From Clostridium sp. DL-VIII (GTDB lineage: Bacteria; Bacillota; Clostridia; Clostridiales; Clostridiaceae), in assembly GCF_000230835.1 (NCBI RefSeq), contig NZ_CM001240.1, forward strand, positions 3,388,779-3,452,778: DNA of 64,000 nucleotides, read 5' to 3'. Positions 52,251-62,391 of this stretch are shown piece by piece. The position numbers and the translations under genes are program-made. The notes beneath the pieces are model-generated. The model searched no databases. It was not told the DNA's origin and saw nothing but the letters and a program-made list of their open reading frames with translations. How positions within the stretch are numbered: position 1 is the first letter of the stretch; the number at the start of each line of letters is the position of its first letter.

Positions 52251-53237
52251 ATGAATGGAAAAGTAATTTATTCTATTATAGTACCCTTATATAATGAAGA
52301 ACTTGTTATAGATGAAAGTTATAGAAGATTAAAAGAAGTTATGGATACAACAAAAGAGAATTATGAAATTGTGTTTGTAAATGATGGAAGTAAAGATAAG
52401 ACAAGAGAAAAAGCGGAAAAAATATGCAACAATGATGAAAATATAAAACTTATTAATTTTTCAAGGAACTTTGGTCATCAAGCTGCAATAACAGCAGGAA
52501 TGGACTTAGCACTTGGAGATGCCGTCATAGTAATAGATGCAGACCTTCAAGACCCGCCTGAAGTTATGCTTAAGATGATTGAAAAGTGGAAGGAAGGCTA
52601 TGAAGTAGTTTATGGAAAAAGAGTAAAAAGAGAAGGAGAGACTTTCTTTAAAAAGGTTACAGCTAAAATGTATTATAGACTTCTAAGAAGTATGACAAGC
52701 GTTGATGTTCCAGTAGATGCTGGGGATTTTAGACTGATAGATAGAAAAGTATGTGATGCTTTAATTGCGCTTCCAGAAAAGAATAGATATGTAAGAGGAC
52801 TTGTAAGCTGGGTTGGATATAAACAAACTTATGTGGAATTCATAAGACAAGAAAGATTTGCAGGGGAAACTAAATATCCTTTGAAAAAAATGCTGAAATT
52901 GGCTTCTGATGGTATAACTGCTTTATCATATAAGCCTCTTGTAATTGCAGGATATTTAGGAGTTTTAGCTTTTATACTAGGAATTATTTTAATAATTTCA
53001 GATTTTGTGAAGGATATTTTTAATAAAAATGGCATTATAAATTTTACACTAATGATTGGAATAAACATGATGATGTTTGGTGTAATACTCGGATGTATCG
53101 GTATAATGGGACAATATATAGGAAGAATATTCGATGAAAGTAAAGGAAGGCCTATTTATATAATTGACAGTACAAAAAATTACACTAGAAGCGATAAAAA
53201 GTTCAAAATTGTTAACTTAGAACAAAAGACGCTGTAG
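52251..53237 (+). CDS. GT2 polyprenyl-phosphate sugar transferase (YkcC/GtrB-like)
   Basis: 328 aa. GT2 domain with YSIIVPLYNEEL, VFVNDGSKDKT, VIDADLQDPP and a C-terminal pair of membrane segments (about 225-250 and 262-285). This is the DPM/GtrB/CsbB group, which loads a sugar onto undecaprenyl phosphate. The start at 52251 follows GAGGTGA. It is 8 bases ahead of the first GT-C gene; the pair resembles ykcC-ykcB of Bacillus. Confidence 0.93.
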   Translation: MNGKVIYSIIVPLYNEELVIDESYRRLKEVMDTTKENYEIVFVNDGSKDKTREKAEKICNNDENIKLINFSRNFGHQAAITAGMDLALGDAVIVIDADLQDPPEVMLKMIEKWKEGYEVVYGKRVKREGETFFKKVTAKMYYRLLRSMTSVDVPVDAGDFRLIDRKVCDALIALPEKNRYVRGLVSWVGYKQTYVEFIRQERFAGETKYPLKKMLKLASDGITALSYKPLVIAGYLGVLAFILGIILIISDFVKDIFNKNGIINFTLMIGINMMMFGVILGCIGIMGQYIGRIFDESKGRPIYIIDSTKNYTRSDKKFKIVNLEQKTL

Positions 53238-53245
53238 GAGGATAA

Positions 53246-55531
53246 ATGAGGAATAAGATAAAATTAACTAAGGAAAATATAAGTGTTTCATTAATTTTAA
53301 TATTATCTGCAATATTAAATTTTGCTAATATAGGTATAGAAGGTTATGGAAATAACTATTATGCAGCTGGAGTAAAAAGCATGACTTTGAGTCTTAAAAA
53401 TTTCTTTTTTGTGTCCTTTGATCCCGGAAGTTTTGTAACAATAGATAAACCGCCAATGGGGTTTTGGATACAGGCTATTTTTGCTAAGATATTTGGTTTC
53501 AGCGGATGGAGCATACTTTTACCGCAAGGCTTAGCAGGAGTAATTTCAGTATATTTAATATATTATCTTGTTAAAATGTCCTTTGGGAGTCTAGCTGGCA
53601 TTATTTCAGCTGTATGCCTTGCAGTAACTCCAGTTTTTGTTGCTGCAAGCAGAAATAATACTATAGACAATTTACTTGTTGTGACATTACTTTTTGCATG
53701 TTTAGCGATTACAAAGGCAGCAGAGCATGGAAAAGCCAGATATCTTTACATAAGTTTAGTGCTTATAGGGATTGGCTTTAATATAAAAATGCTGGAAGCA
53801 TATATGATTGGACCAGCTATTTATATTACATATCTATTTTCGTCAACTATTTCATTTAAGAAGAAGATTGGGCATCTTATTATTGGGAGCGTTATATTAA
53901 TAGCAGTATCTTTTTCTTGGGCTATGATTGTAGATTTAGTGCCAACACAGAATAGGCCATATGTAGGTAGCAGTACAAATAATAGTGAAATGGAACTAAT
54001 AATTGGACATAATGGGTTAGAGAGACTTGGTCTTAGTAATAATTCAAATAAAGGTTTTGGTGGAGGCAGCAATAAAGATGATGGAAAAAGACAAACACAA
54101 GATACAACAGATTTAAGCGATAGTAGCAAGGATAATAGCAACCAACAAATGCCTCAAGGAGCTCCTGATGGAAATAACCAAGGAAGAACAGCAGCGCAAG
54201 GTGATAAGAATAATCAAGGAATGTCGTGGACACCATCAAATGGAGAAAACCAAGATGGCAGCAATATGCAACCACCTAGTGGAGGACCAGGAGGTCAAGA
54301 TGGTGGAGCAGGTCAAGGTGGAGGACCAGGAAGAGGAGGTCAAGGTGGTATTCAAGGTTCTTTTGGATCACAAGTAAAATCAGGTCTTACAAGATTATTC
54401 GTTAAAAGCAGTCTATCAGATCAAATAGTTTGGTTTTTACCGCTTGCATTATTAGGATTTTTAGCAGGTGCAATAAAAGAAAAATTAAGATTTAGATTAG
54501 ATAATCAAAGAAAAGTGTCTCTAGTATTATGGATTACTTGGTTAGTTCCTGAATTTATATACTTTAGTTATACAACAGGGTTATTCCATCCATATTATTT
54601 AACAATGATGGCACCTCCAGCAGCAGCTTTAGCTGGAATTGGAATTACCACAATGTGGGAACTTTATAAAGAAGGCAGATGGAAAGCTTGGCTTTTACCA
54701 ATAGCATTTGCTATAACTGGTATTACTCATATGATGATGTTATCATATTTCACAAGTAATTTATCAACAGTTATAAGAAATGTGATTTTAGGATCATTAA
54801 TATTATGCTTTGCAGCTTCTGCTATATTAGCAATATTAAATATAAGGACATTCATTAAGAGTAAAAATAATATTAATTTAGATGATAATAAGAATATGAA
54901 TTTAGAAAAGGTATTACTAGGAATTGCTACAATAGGGATTTTAGTTACTCCATTTATTGGTGCAAGTGCAGCAATAACTCATAGTGTAAATAGTACAATT
55001 CCTTGTGCAGGATTAGAGCTTCTTTCAAGTGGAGAAAAGAGTATGGGTGGAATGTCTTTTGGTGGGGGAAATAATGTAAGCAGTTCAAAGCTTATTGATT
55101 TCTTAAAGAATAATATAACAACAGAAAAGTATTCACTTGTAGTTTCTTCGTCACAAAGTGCTGACAGCATAATAATACAATCAGGTGAATCAGTTATGGC
55201 GCTTGGAGGTTTCTCTGGTTCAGATAATATACTTACTTTAGATGAATTTAAGGAATTGGTTAAGAATGGAGAAGTAAGATATGTATTAACAGGTGGAGGA
55301 GGCCCAGGTGGAAGTAATGAGATTATGAACTGGGTAACTGAAAATGGAAAAGTGGTTCCAGAAAGTGAATATAAAGATACTACTACAAATATGCAAAATG
55401 AAGACTTGGGTACTGATAGATCAAATAATAAAGGTTATAACATAAATTCAAACTCAAATGGGCAGAATTTTGGTAGAAATAATTCAGAACAATTATATGA
55501 TTTGAAAGATTTAGCAGATACTTTAAAGTAA
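53246..55531 (+). CDS. GT-C glycosyltransferase (ArnT/YkcB-like) with Gly-rich insert
   Basis: 761 aa. N-terminal membrane region of family 39 type with DPGSFVTIDKPPMGFWIQ (catalytic Asp loop) and AASRNNTIDNLL. Residues about 268-375 are a hydrophilic insert rich in Gly, Gln, Asn and Ser (GGPGGQDGGAGQ and GGGPGRGGQGG), after which membrane segments resume (SDQIVWFLPLALLG). A C-terminal extracellular domain follows (SYSLVVSSSQSADS type). It should move the polyprenyl-linked sugar onto a cell-envelope acceptor. AGGAGGA lies just before the ATG. Confidence 0.9.
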   Translation: MRNKIKLTKENISVSLILILSAILNFANIGIEGYGNNYYAAGVKSMTLSLKNFFFVSFDPGSFVTIDKPPMGFWIQAIFAKIFGFSGWSILLPQGLAGVISVYLIYYLVKMSFGSLAGIISAVCLAVTPVFVAASRNNTIDNLLVVTLLFACLAITKAAEHGKARYLYISLVLIGIGFNIKMLEAYMIGPAIYITYLFSSTISFKKKIGHLIIGSVILIAVSFSWAMIVDLVPTQNRPYVGSSTNNSEMELIIGHNGLERLGLSNNSNKGFGGGSNKDDGKRQTQDTTDLSDSSKDNSNQQMPQGAPDGNNQGRTAAQGDKNNQGMSWTPSNGENQDGSNMQPPSGGPGGQDGGAGQGGGPGRGGQGGIQGSFGSQVKSGLTRLFVKSSLSDQIVWFLPLALLGFLAGAIKEKLRFRLDNQRKVSLVLWITWLVPEFIYFSYTTGLFHPYYLTMMAPPAAALAGIGITTMWELYKEGRWKAWLLPIAFAITGITHMMMLSYFTSNLSTVIRNVILGSLILCFAASAILAILNIRTFIKSKNNINLDDNKNMNLEKVLLGIATIGILVTPFIGASAAITHSVNSTIPCAGLELLSSGEKSMGGMSFGGGNNVSSSKLIDFLKNNITTEKYSLVVSSSQSADSIIIQSGESVMALGGFSGSDNILTLDEFKELVKNGEVRYVLTGGGGPGGSNEIMNWVTENGKVVPESEYKDTTTNMQNEDLGTDRSNNKGYNINSNSNGQNFGRNNSEQLYDLKDLADTLK

Positions 55532-55657
55532 AAGCATATTTAGAATATAAACTATTGAAGTGAGGGGAAGTATTTGTTGTAACTCTTATAGCTTAGGAGT
55601 AAATTAGCAAAAACTAACCCCTTATTTTAATAATTTTGCTGAAAGGAAACAGGAATA

Positions 55658-57397
55658 ATGGAAAATAGAAGATATAAGAAGTATATACTTAGAGTTATTT
55701 TAATATTTGTATTAGCATTATCAATAGTTACATGTGTATATGCTCTTCAGAATTATAAGATTAATAATAGTAATGAAATTATGCAAAATAGTCAGGTGAA
55801 TTTTGGCGGAAATAATTCTATTTCTAGTGATGATAAAAGTGAATCTGGAGATAAAGCTGTAACATCAGATAGAGCAAATACAGATAGTAGTAATAAGATG
55901 CAGGACAACCAAGAAAATGGGAGTAAGGATATGAGAATCCCAGGGGTAGGAAGATCTAGAAATAATAATCAATCACAGCAGAATAGAAACAATCAAGGTG
56001 ACTTTAATAATAATCAAAGAGGAAATAATGGAAATGGACAATTAGCACAGTTTAGAGGTAATATGCAAAGGGGCAGTGGTGAAAATTTTAAGTATGTCCT
56101 AGAGCTTAACATATATGGAGGGATATTTTTAATAGTATCTTGTTTGGGGTATTATCTATTTAGACGTAAAAGGATAGAAATTAATTTAAAAGATGAAAAA
56201 TTCTTGGTATTTACAGTATTAGCAGTAGGTTTTCTATTAAGAGTTGCAGCAGCAACGCTTATGCAGGGATTTAGTGGTGATATCGCATTATTTAGAGATT
56301 GGGCACAGTCTGCAGCAAATAGTTTCTCTAATTTTTATGCTAGTGCTAGGCAGGCAGATTATCCGCCATTGTATATATATATTTTGGGGCTAATCGGAAA
56401 AATTGCAAGTTTATCTAGTGTTAATTCATATTATACGTTGATACTAAAAATGCCATCAATAATATCAGATATTATTACATCATATTTTATATATAAACTT
56501 GGAAAGAAATACTTAAGCGTATATATAAGTATTTTATTAGGAGCATTTTATATTTTTAATCCAGCTGTGTTCATTGATTCTACATTTTGGGGACAAGTCG
56601 ATTCATTCTTCACATTGCTAATTGTTATAGCATTATATTTATTATCTGAAAAGAAATATATATTATCGTCAGGAATGTTTGCAGCTGCAATACTTATGAA
56701 ACCACAAGGAATAATATTTCTTCCAATACTTTTTTTTGAATTAGTAAGGCAAAGAACAATAAAGAACTTTGTATATTCGGCAATTTCAGCATTTATTACT
56801 GCCTTAATAATAATTATTCCTTTTTCATTAAACTCTCAAAATCCTTTATGGATTATTAATTTGTACACAAAGACTATATCAGAATATCCATATGCTTCAA
56901 TAAATGCGTTTAATTTTTTTGGGTTAATTGGAGGAAATTACAAAGATTATAATACTGAATTATTTTCGATAAGTTATCATACACTAGGAATGATATTTAT
57001 TGTTTTAACAACATTAATTGGCTGGTTCATTTACATAAAAGGAAATGATAGAAAATATGTTTCGGCCATAGCTTTACTTCAAATATCAGGAGTATTTACC
57101 TTTTCAGTTGGAATGCATGAAAGATATTTATTTCCAGCAGAAGCAATAGCAATATTAGCATTAATATACCTGAAAGACAGAAGATTTTTTCTATTGGCTA
57201 TAGGATTCAGTATCACTAATTATATCAATATTTCTACAGTTTTATTTAGAAACAATACAACAATTTTTAACAATTGTCTTGAAGTTACTTCGATATTAAA
57301 TATATTTCTAGTTGCATATTTATTAAAAGTTCTTTTTGATAATGCTATTAAAAAATTTTCTTTAAGATTTGAAAAAGAGGAGAGTGAAGCACTATGA
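55658..57397 (+). CDS. Second GT-C membrane glycosyltransferase
   Basis: 579 aa. Signal-anchor (10-30), then an Asn/Gln/Ser-rich segment about 40-145, then GT-C membrane core with FSGDIALFRDWAQSAANS (catalytic Asp) and ADYPPLYIYILGLIGK, and KPQGIIFLPI later. A partner to the 53246 enzyme that probably uses the same or related polyprenyl donor. It overlaps galU by 4 bases (ATGA), so galU is coupled to it. Confidence 0.85.
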   Translation: MENRRYKKYILRVILIFVLALSIVTCVYALQNYKINNSNEIMQNSQVNFGGNNSISSDDKSESGDKAVTSDRANTDSSNKMQDNQENGSKDMRIPGVGRSRNNNQSQQNRNNQGDFNNNQRGNNGNGQLAQFRGNMQRGSGENFKYVLELNIYGGIFLIVSCLGYYLFRRKRIEINLKDEKFLVFTVLAVGFLLRVAAATLMQGFSGDIALFRDWAQSAANSFSNFYASARQADYPPLYIYILGLIGKIASLSSVNSYYTLILKMPSIISDIITSYFIYKLGKKYLSVYISILLGAFYIFNPAVFIDSTFWGQVDSFFTLLIVIALYLLSEKKYILSSGMFAAAILMKPQGIIFLPILFFELVRQRTIKNFVYSAISAFITALIIIIPFSLNSQNPLWIINLYTKTISEYPYASINAFNFFGLIGGNYKDYNTELFSISYHTLGMIFIVLTTLIGWFIYIKGNDRKYVSAIALLQISGVFTFSVGMHERYLFPAEAIAILALIYLKDRRFFLLAIGFSITNYINISTVLFRNNTTIFNNCLEVTSILNIFLVAYLLKVLFDNAIKKFSLRFEKEESEAL

Positions 57398-58296
57398 AAG
57401 TACGAAAGGCAGTAATACCGGCAGCAGGTCTTGGAACAAGATTTCTGCCAGCTACAAAAGCACAACCCAAAGAAATGTTGCCAATAGTAGATAAACCTAC
57501 TATTCAATATATTGTAGAAGAAGCTGTAGCTTCTGGAATTGAGGAAATATTAATAATTACAGGTAGAAATAAAAGAGCAATAGAAGATCATTTTGATAAG
57601 TCTGTAGAGCTTGAAGATGAGCTTGAGCATGCGCATAAAGAAGAATTACTTAATCTTGTGAAAGATGTATCAAATATGGTAGATATTTATTATATACGTC
57701 AAAAAGAGCCTAAAGGTCTTGGAGATGCAATAAAGCATGCTAAAACTTTTGTTGGAAATGAACCTTTTGCAGTAATGCTTGGAGATGATGTTGTAGATAA
57801 TGAAGTTCCATGCCTTAAGCAGTTAATAAATTGTTACGATCAATACAAGACTTCTATATTAGGAGTACAGGAAGTTGAAGAATCAAATGTATCTAAGTAT
57901 GGAATAGTTAAGGGAATAGAAATAGAAGAAAGATTGTATAAAGTTAGTGATATGATAGAAAAACCGAAGATTGAAGAAGCTCCATCTAACATAGCCATTC
58001 TTGGAAGATACATAATAACACCAGACATATTTGATATATTAGAAGTAACTAAACCAGGTAAGGGCGGAGAAGTGCAATTAACCGATGCGTTAAAAGAATT
58101 AACAAAGCATGAAGCAGTATATGCTTATTGTTTTGAGGGAAAAAGGTATGATGTTGGAGATAAACTAGGCTTTTTGAAAGCAAATATAGAGTTTACTTTA
58201 AAACGCGATGACTTAAGAGAAGGTTTTATAAATTATCTTTTGAGCTTAAGAGATGAAACTAATATGGAAAGAGAAGAAATTAAAAGTAAGCTCTAG
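57394..58296 (+). CDS. galU: UTP-glucose-1-phosphate uridylyltransferase
   Basis: 300 aa. PAAGLGTRFLPATKAQPKEM and PIVDKPTIQYIVEEAV, VMLGDDV and GRYIITPDIFD are family signatures. It makes UDP-glucose for envelope sugars. Coupled to the GT-C gene, implying UDP-glucose-based (or derived) decoration by this cluster. Confidence 0.96.
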   Translation: MKVRKAVIPAAGLGTRFLPATKAQPKEMLPIVDKPTIQYIVEEAVASGIEEILIITGRNKRAIEDHFDKSVELEDELEHAHKEELLNLVKDVSNMVDIYYIRQKEPKGLGDAIKHAKTFVGNEPFAVMLGDDVVDNEVPCLKQLINCYDQYKTSILGVQEVEESNVSKYGIVKGIEIEERLYKVSDMIEKPKIEEAPSNIAILGRYIITPDIFDILEVTKPGKGGEVQLTDALKELTKHEAVYAYCFEGKRYDVGDKLGFLKANIEFTLKRDDLREGFINYLLSLRDETNMEREEIKSKL

Positions 58297-58334
58297 AGAT
58301 GAGTGTAGAGTAAGAAAGTATTATATTTAAAAAG

Positions 58335-58372
58335 AAAATCTGCGGATTACTATAGTAGTACGTGGATTTTTT
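58335..58372 (+). terminator. Terminator after galU
   Basis: AAATCTGCGGATTACTA pairs imperfectly with TAGTAGTACGTGGATTT; T-run. Confidence 0.75.
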
Positions 58373-58496
58373 ATATTAATTTTTTATTAGTATAGGATAA
58401 ATAATAAAAATATGGTATAGTTTACATAGCATAAAAAATACCAATGTACGTTAGTAGAAGCAAAAAAATCAAAGGAAAAATCAAGGGGGATTATTT

Positions 58497-59213
58497 ATGA
58501 GTTATTGGAAGAATAAATGTGTTGTTGTTACAGGAGGCACTTCGGGTCTTGGGAAAAGCTTAGTTTTAAAGTTAATAAAAATGGAAGCTAAGGTTGCGTT
58601 CTGTGGCAGATCAGAAGAAAAAATGAAGTGTGTTTTAGATGAAATAAATGAGGAAGATAGAAAAAATATATTTTATGAAAATTTTGATATTGCAGATGAA
58701 AATAAGATTATTTCATTTGTTAATAATGCAGGAGATAAATTTGGTACGATAGATGTGCTAATTAATTGTGCTGGAGCAAACACTGCACGAGGTTTAGTGG
58801 AAAGCATTAAAATCGAAGATATGAATTTAATGTTAAAGGTAAATACTATAGCACCATTAGTATTTATAGAAGAGTGCTATAAATATATGAAAGTGAAAAA
58901 AGAAGGGGTAATTATAAATATACTTTCAACATGCTGCTTATTTTCAAATGAAGGTAATGGAGCTTATACGGCAGCTAAAAGTGCTTTAGATGGTTTGACT
59001 AAAGTATTTAGAAAAGAAGCGAGAAAGAATAATATAAGAGTATGTTCCGTATATCCAGGTGGAATAAATACTCCATTTAGAGCTCAGGAAAGAGAGGATT
59101 ATTTAAGCCCGGAAAATACTGCAGATACAATATTAAAGACACTGGATATAGATACGAGTGTCGCTTTAGATGAAATCGTATTAAGACCATTTGTAGAGAC
59201 GAATTATTCTTAA
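58497..59213 (+). CDS. Short-chain dehydrogenase/reductase
   Basis: 238 aa. VVVTGGTSGLGKSL (NAD(P) loop), NCAGANTARG, STCCLF (Ser of the triad position) and YTAAKSALDG (Tyr-x3-Lys). Classical SDR of unknown substrate. The Ser context (LSTCCLFSNEGNGAYTAAK) fits the usual Ser-Tyr-Lys spacing. AAGGGGG before the ATG. Confidence 0.92.
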   Translation: MSYWKNKCVVVTGGTSGLGKSLVLKLIKMEAKVAFCGRSEEKMKCVLDEINEEDRKNIFYENFDIADENKIISFVNNAGDKFGTIDVLINCAGANTARGLVESIKIEDMNLMLKVNTIAPLVFIEECYKYMKVKKEGVIINILSTCCLFSNEGNGAYTAAKSALDGLTKVFRKEARKNNIRVCSVYPGGINTPFRAQEREDYLSPENTADTILKTLDIDTSVALDEIVLRPFVETNYS

Positions 59214-59229
59214 AATAGAGTATATACTT

Positions 59230-59269
59230 AAAAAACTGCAATATTCAAAAAAATGAATTTGCAGTTTTT
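59230..59269 (+). terminator. Terminator after the SDR gene
   Basis: AAAAACTGCAATATTC pairs with GAATTTGCAGTTTTT. The remaining gap to the next gene (about 255 bases) shows nothing else certain. Confidence 0.85.
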
Positions 59270-59525
59270 TATTATTTATAATAAAAAAGGCTTAGATGCG
59301 AGAAAATTTTATAATGAAATTAGAAAAATATGTCTAGGTCCAGGATTTATCGGGATTTTTAAGTTGATTTACTAATGAGTTATTAAAAAAGTACCAAAAG
59401 TGGTATTCTATATTGTATTATATAGTGGAAATACAGTTATACCATATCAATGAAACTTATAAAGTAGTCACCGGTGCAAGAGTAATAAGATAAGTTGATA
59501 TTTATAAAGTTAGAGGAGTGACAAT

Positions 59526-60746
59526 ATGAATAAAAACTTAAAAAAAGTGATTGCAATTGCACTCACAGTTAGTGCATTTGGTGCAGTTATACCGGGAACA
59601 AGCTTTGGTTTAATTAGCACAAAGGCATATGCAGCTAGTGGAGATTTAACTAGTGTAAAATTAAAAACATCTGATGGAAGTACAATAAAAACTTATGATG
59701 AGGATGACTATAAAAGTAAGAATGAAGTAGATGATGATAAATTAGAAGATAATGGAATTTATTATGCAAAAACTTCATCGGATACAATAAAAGTTACTAC
59801 AAAAGGTGTTAGCTCAAGCCATGTTAGAATATTTAAAAGCAAAAGTAATTCAGCGAAAGGGATTAAGATAAGTAGTTCCATTGATTTGTCAAAGGATTCA
59901 ACAACAACGCTCATTATAAGAACATATGATGATGATCCTGGAACTGTGAAATATAGTGATGATTCTTATACTAGCCAATATACTATAAAAGTAAAATGCA
60001 CTGCGACTTCTTCAAATGACGATGAAGATGATGAATATGATGATGTGTATTTAAAGAGCCTTTCCTTAAGTGATGGTAATATTAGTTTCTCAAAGAATAC
60101 TTCAAGCTATAATGTAAATGTAGCTGAATCAGTAAATAAGATTTCAATTGCCGCAAAACCCGATTGTGATAGTGACGAATATGACGATTACACAGTTAGA
60201 ATAGATGGATCAAAAGTTGATGAAGATGATAAATTTAAAAAAACAGTATCATTAGATAAAGGTAATAATGAAATAAAAATAACAGTTGAAGATGATGATG
60301 ATAATAAAAGAACATATACATTAAATATAACTAGAGGCAATACAAATAATAATAGTACAAATAATAATGAAACTGCAACTATAATTAAAGCTAATCAATG
60401 GGTGTTAGTAAATGGGCAGTGGCAATATAATGATACTTTAGGCAAACCAGTAAAGAATATGTGGGAGAATGATTACTATCTTAATTATGATGGAAATATG
60501 GCAACAGGTTGGCAGTATATTAATGAAAATTGGTATTACTTGGGCTATGATGGAGCTATGAAAAAAGGCTGGCAACTTGTAAATGGAAGTTGGTATTATT
60601 TGGATAAACAGGGGAAAATGCTTACAGGCTGGTTTAGAGATATTAATGGTAAATATTATTACTTATATACTAGTAGTGGGGCAATGGCCCATAATACTAT
60701 AATTAATGGGTATAAAGTAGGTTCAGATGGAGCGTGGATCAGTTAA
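59526..60746 (+). CDS. Secreted choline-binding-repeat protein with cadherin-like domains
   Basis: 406 aa. Signal peptide about 1-37 (ends AYA-A). Two Asp/Ser-rich beta-sandwich regions follow (about 40-160, and 178-275 with LKSLSLSDGNISFSKNTSSY and NEIKITVEDDDDNKRTYTL, a cadherin-like beta-sandwich). Residues 290-406 are four choline-binding-type repeats (GWQYINENWYYLGYDGAM and similar). Many Asp could bind calcium. The last repeat (NTIINGYKVGSDGAW) resembles the island protein at 9536. Confidence 0.88.
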   Translation: MNKNLKKVIAIALTVSAFGAVIPGTSFGLISTKAYAASGDLTSVKLKTSDGSTIKTYDEDDYKSKNEVDDDKLEDNGIYYAKTSSDTIKVTTKGVSSSHVRIFKSKSNSAKGIKISSSIDLSKDSTTTLIIRTYDDDPGTVKYSDDSYTSQYTIKVKCTATSSNDDEDDEYDDVYLKSLSLSDGNISFSKNTSSYNVNVAESVNKISIAAKPDCDSDEYDDYTVRIDGSKVDEDDKFKKTVSLDKGNNEIKITVEDDDDNKRTYTLNITRGNTNNNSTNNNETATIIKANQWVLVNGQWQYNDTLGKPVKNMWENDYYLNYDGNMATGWQYINENWYYLGYDGAMKKGWQLVNGSWYYLDKQGKMLTGWFRDINGKYYYLYTSSGAMAHNTIINGYKVGSDGAWIS

Positions 60747-60771
60747 TAGAATAATGTCATGATTACCAGAG

Positions 60772-60806
60772 AGGTATCTTTTGAAAAATCAAAAGATACC
60801 TTTTTT
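60772..60806 (+). terminator. Terminator
   Basis: AGGTATCTTTTGA pairs with TCAAAAGATACCT; T6 follows. Confidence 0.92.
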
Positions 60807-60975
60807 ATATAACTAATAAAAAAGATTTTCTAGAGTTCTTTGAAAAATTTTCTGTATTCTATAAAATTTAAGAAAATATATGTATAATGGTATATATTGT
60901 GATTATTAAAAACTAAATTGTGATATTTTTAAATTAAAGTATAAATTTTGATTGGTTAAAAAAGGAGGAGATTTA

Positions 60976-62391
60976 GTGAAGGTATCAAACTCAAAATTTT
61001 TAGTGAGCAGTAAACCAGTTATAAGTAAGTTAATCACTATGCTATCTAAAAATTATAAATATGTCTCAGTACTTGGAACAGATACAAAAGGAAAAAGCTT
61101 TAGAGTGTCAAAAGCAGGAATAGATGTGAATGATTCTATGTTAGTTGAAAGGGGATTTGTTATAAGAATACATAATGGAATAAATTACTCAGAGTACTCA
61201 TTTAATGAATTAAGTGAGGAAAAATTGGATTCTATTGTAACAAATATTAATAATAAACTCAATAAAGCTTCTGAGGATATATCTATAAATTCATATGAAA
61301 TAATAGAAGAAGACGAGATTAGAGACAACCTTTTAGGTGAAGTTAAGATAAATCCAGAAGAAATAGGATCTGATGTGATTATAAAATCCTTAGTAGAGAT
61401 CAAAGATGATGCTTTAGCTTATTCAGATTTAATTGTAAATGTGGATGTGATATATAATACTTATCATATATCAAAGCTATTTATGTCTAATAAGAAAGAA
61501 TTGGAACAATCATATATGCTGGGAGAGGGATATATATTTTCTGTAGCGAGAAGAGAAGAGAAAACAAAATACTGCTATAAATCTTTTTCAGGATTAAAGG
61601 GCTTTGAAATAATTGATGAACTTAAAGAAAAGTATAGGAGTATTGTAGAACAAAGTATAAAGTTACTTGATGCTAAGACGGTAGAACCTGGTGAATATGA
61701 TGTAATATGTGCTCCAGATGTATCAGGATTAATTGCTCATGAAGCTTTCGGACATGGGGTTGAAATGGATATGTTTGTGAAGAATAGAGCTAAGGGTGCA
61801 GAATATATAGGAAAGCAGGTAGCTTCTGCTTCAACTACTATGCATGATGGAGCAGCAGCAGCTAAGCATATGTCCTCATATTTGTTTGATGATGAAGGAA
61901 CCATAGGAACAAATACTGTAATAATAGAAAATGGAATATTAAAGAATGGCATCTCAGATTTGTTGTCTGCAATAAAACTTGGAACTATTCCAACAGGAAA
62001 CGGTAAGAGACAGTCCTTTGAAAGAAAAGCCTATGCAAGAATGACAAATACATTTTTTGAAGCTGGAAATGATAAAGTCGAAGATATGATTGCTTCAATA
62101 AAATATGGTTATCTCCTTGAAGGAGTATTTAGTGGAATGGAAGACCCTAAAAACTGGGGGATTCAATGTATAGTCCTTTTGGGTAGAGAAATTGAAGATG
62201 GAAAACTTACTGGGAAGTTAATATCCCCAGTAGTAATTACAGGTTTTGTTCCTGATTTATTAAAATCAATTTCTATGGTCTCTGAAGAGGTTCAGCTAGA
62301 TGGAGCAGGATATTGCGGTAAAGGCTACAAAGAATTTGTAAAGACTTCATCTGGCGGACCATACATCAAAGCGAAAGTGAGGTTAGGCTAA
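60976..62391 (+). CDS. tldD: TldD metalloprotease subunit
   Basis: 471 aa from the GTG preceded by AAAGGAGGAG. The zinc-binding motif LIAHEAFGHGVEMD (His255, Glu256, His259-260) lies in the middle; GISDLLSAIKLGTIPTGNG and ISMVSEEVQLDGAGYCGKG are family marks. TldD forms a heterodimer with TldE/PmbA that degrades unfolded peptides and matures some modified peptides. One-base overlap with pmbA. Confidence 0.95.
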   Translation: MKVSNSKFLVSSKPVISKLITMLSKNYKYVSVLGTDTKGKSFRVSKAGIDVNDSMLVERGFVIRIHNGINYSEYSFNELSEEKLDSIVTNINNKLNKASEDISINSYEIIEEDEIRDNLLGEVKINPEEIGSDVIIKSLVEIKDDALAYSDLIVNVDVIYNTYHISKLFMSNKKELEQSYMLGEGYIFSVARREEKTKYCYKSFSGLKGFEIIDELKEKYRSIVEQSIKLLDAKTVEPGEYDVICAPDVSGLIAHEAFGHGVEMDMFVKNRAKGAEYIGKQVASASTTMHDGAAAAKHMSSYLFDDEGTIGTNTVIIENGILKNGISDLLSAIKLGTIPTGNGKRQSFERKAYARMTNTFFEAGNDKVEDMIASIKYGYLLEGVFSGMEDPKNWGIQCIVLLGREIEDGKLTGKLISPVVITGFVPDLLKSISMVSEEVQLDGAGYCGKGYKEFVKTSSGGPYIKAKVRLG

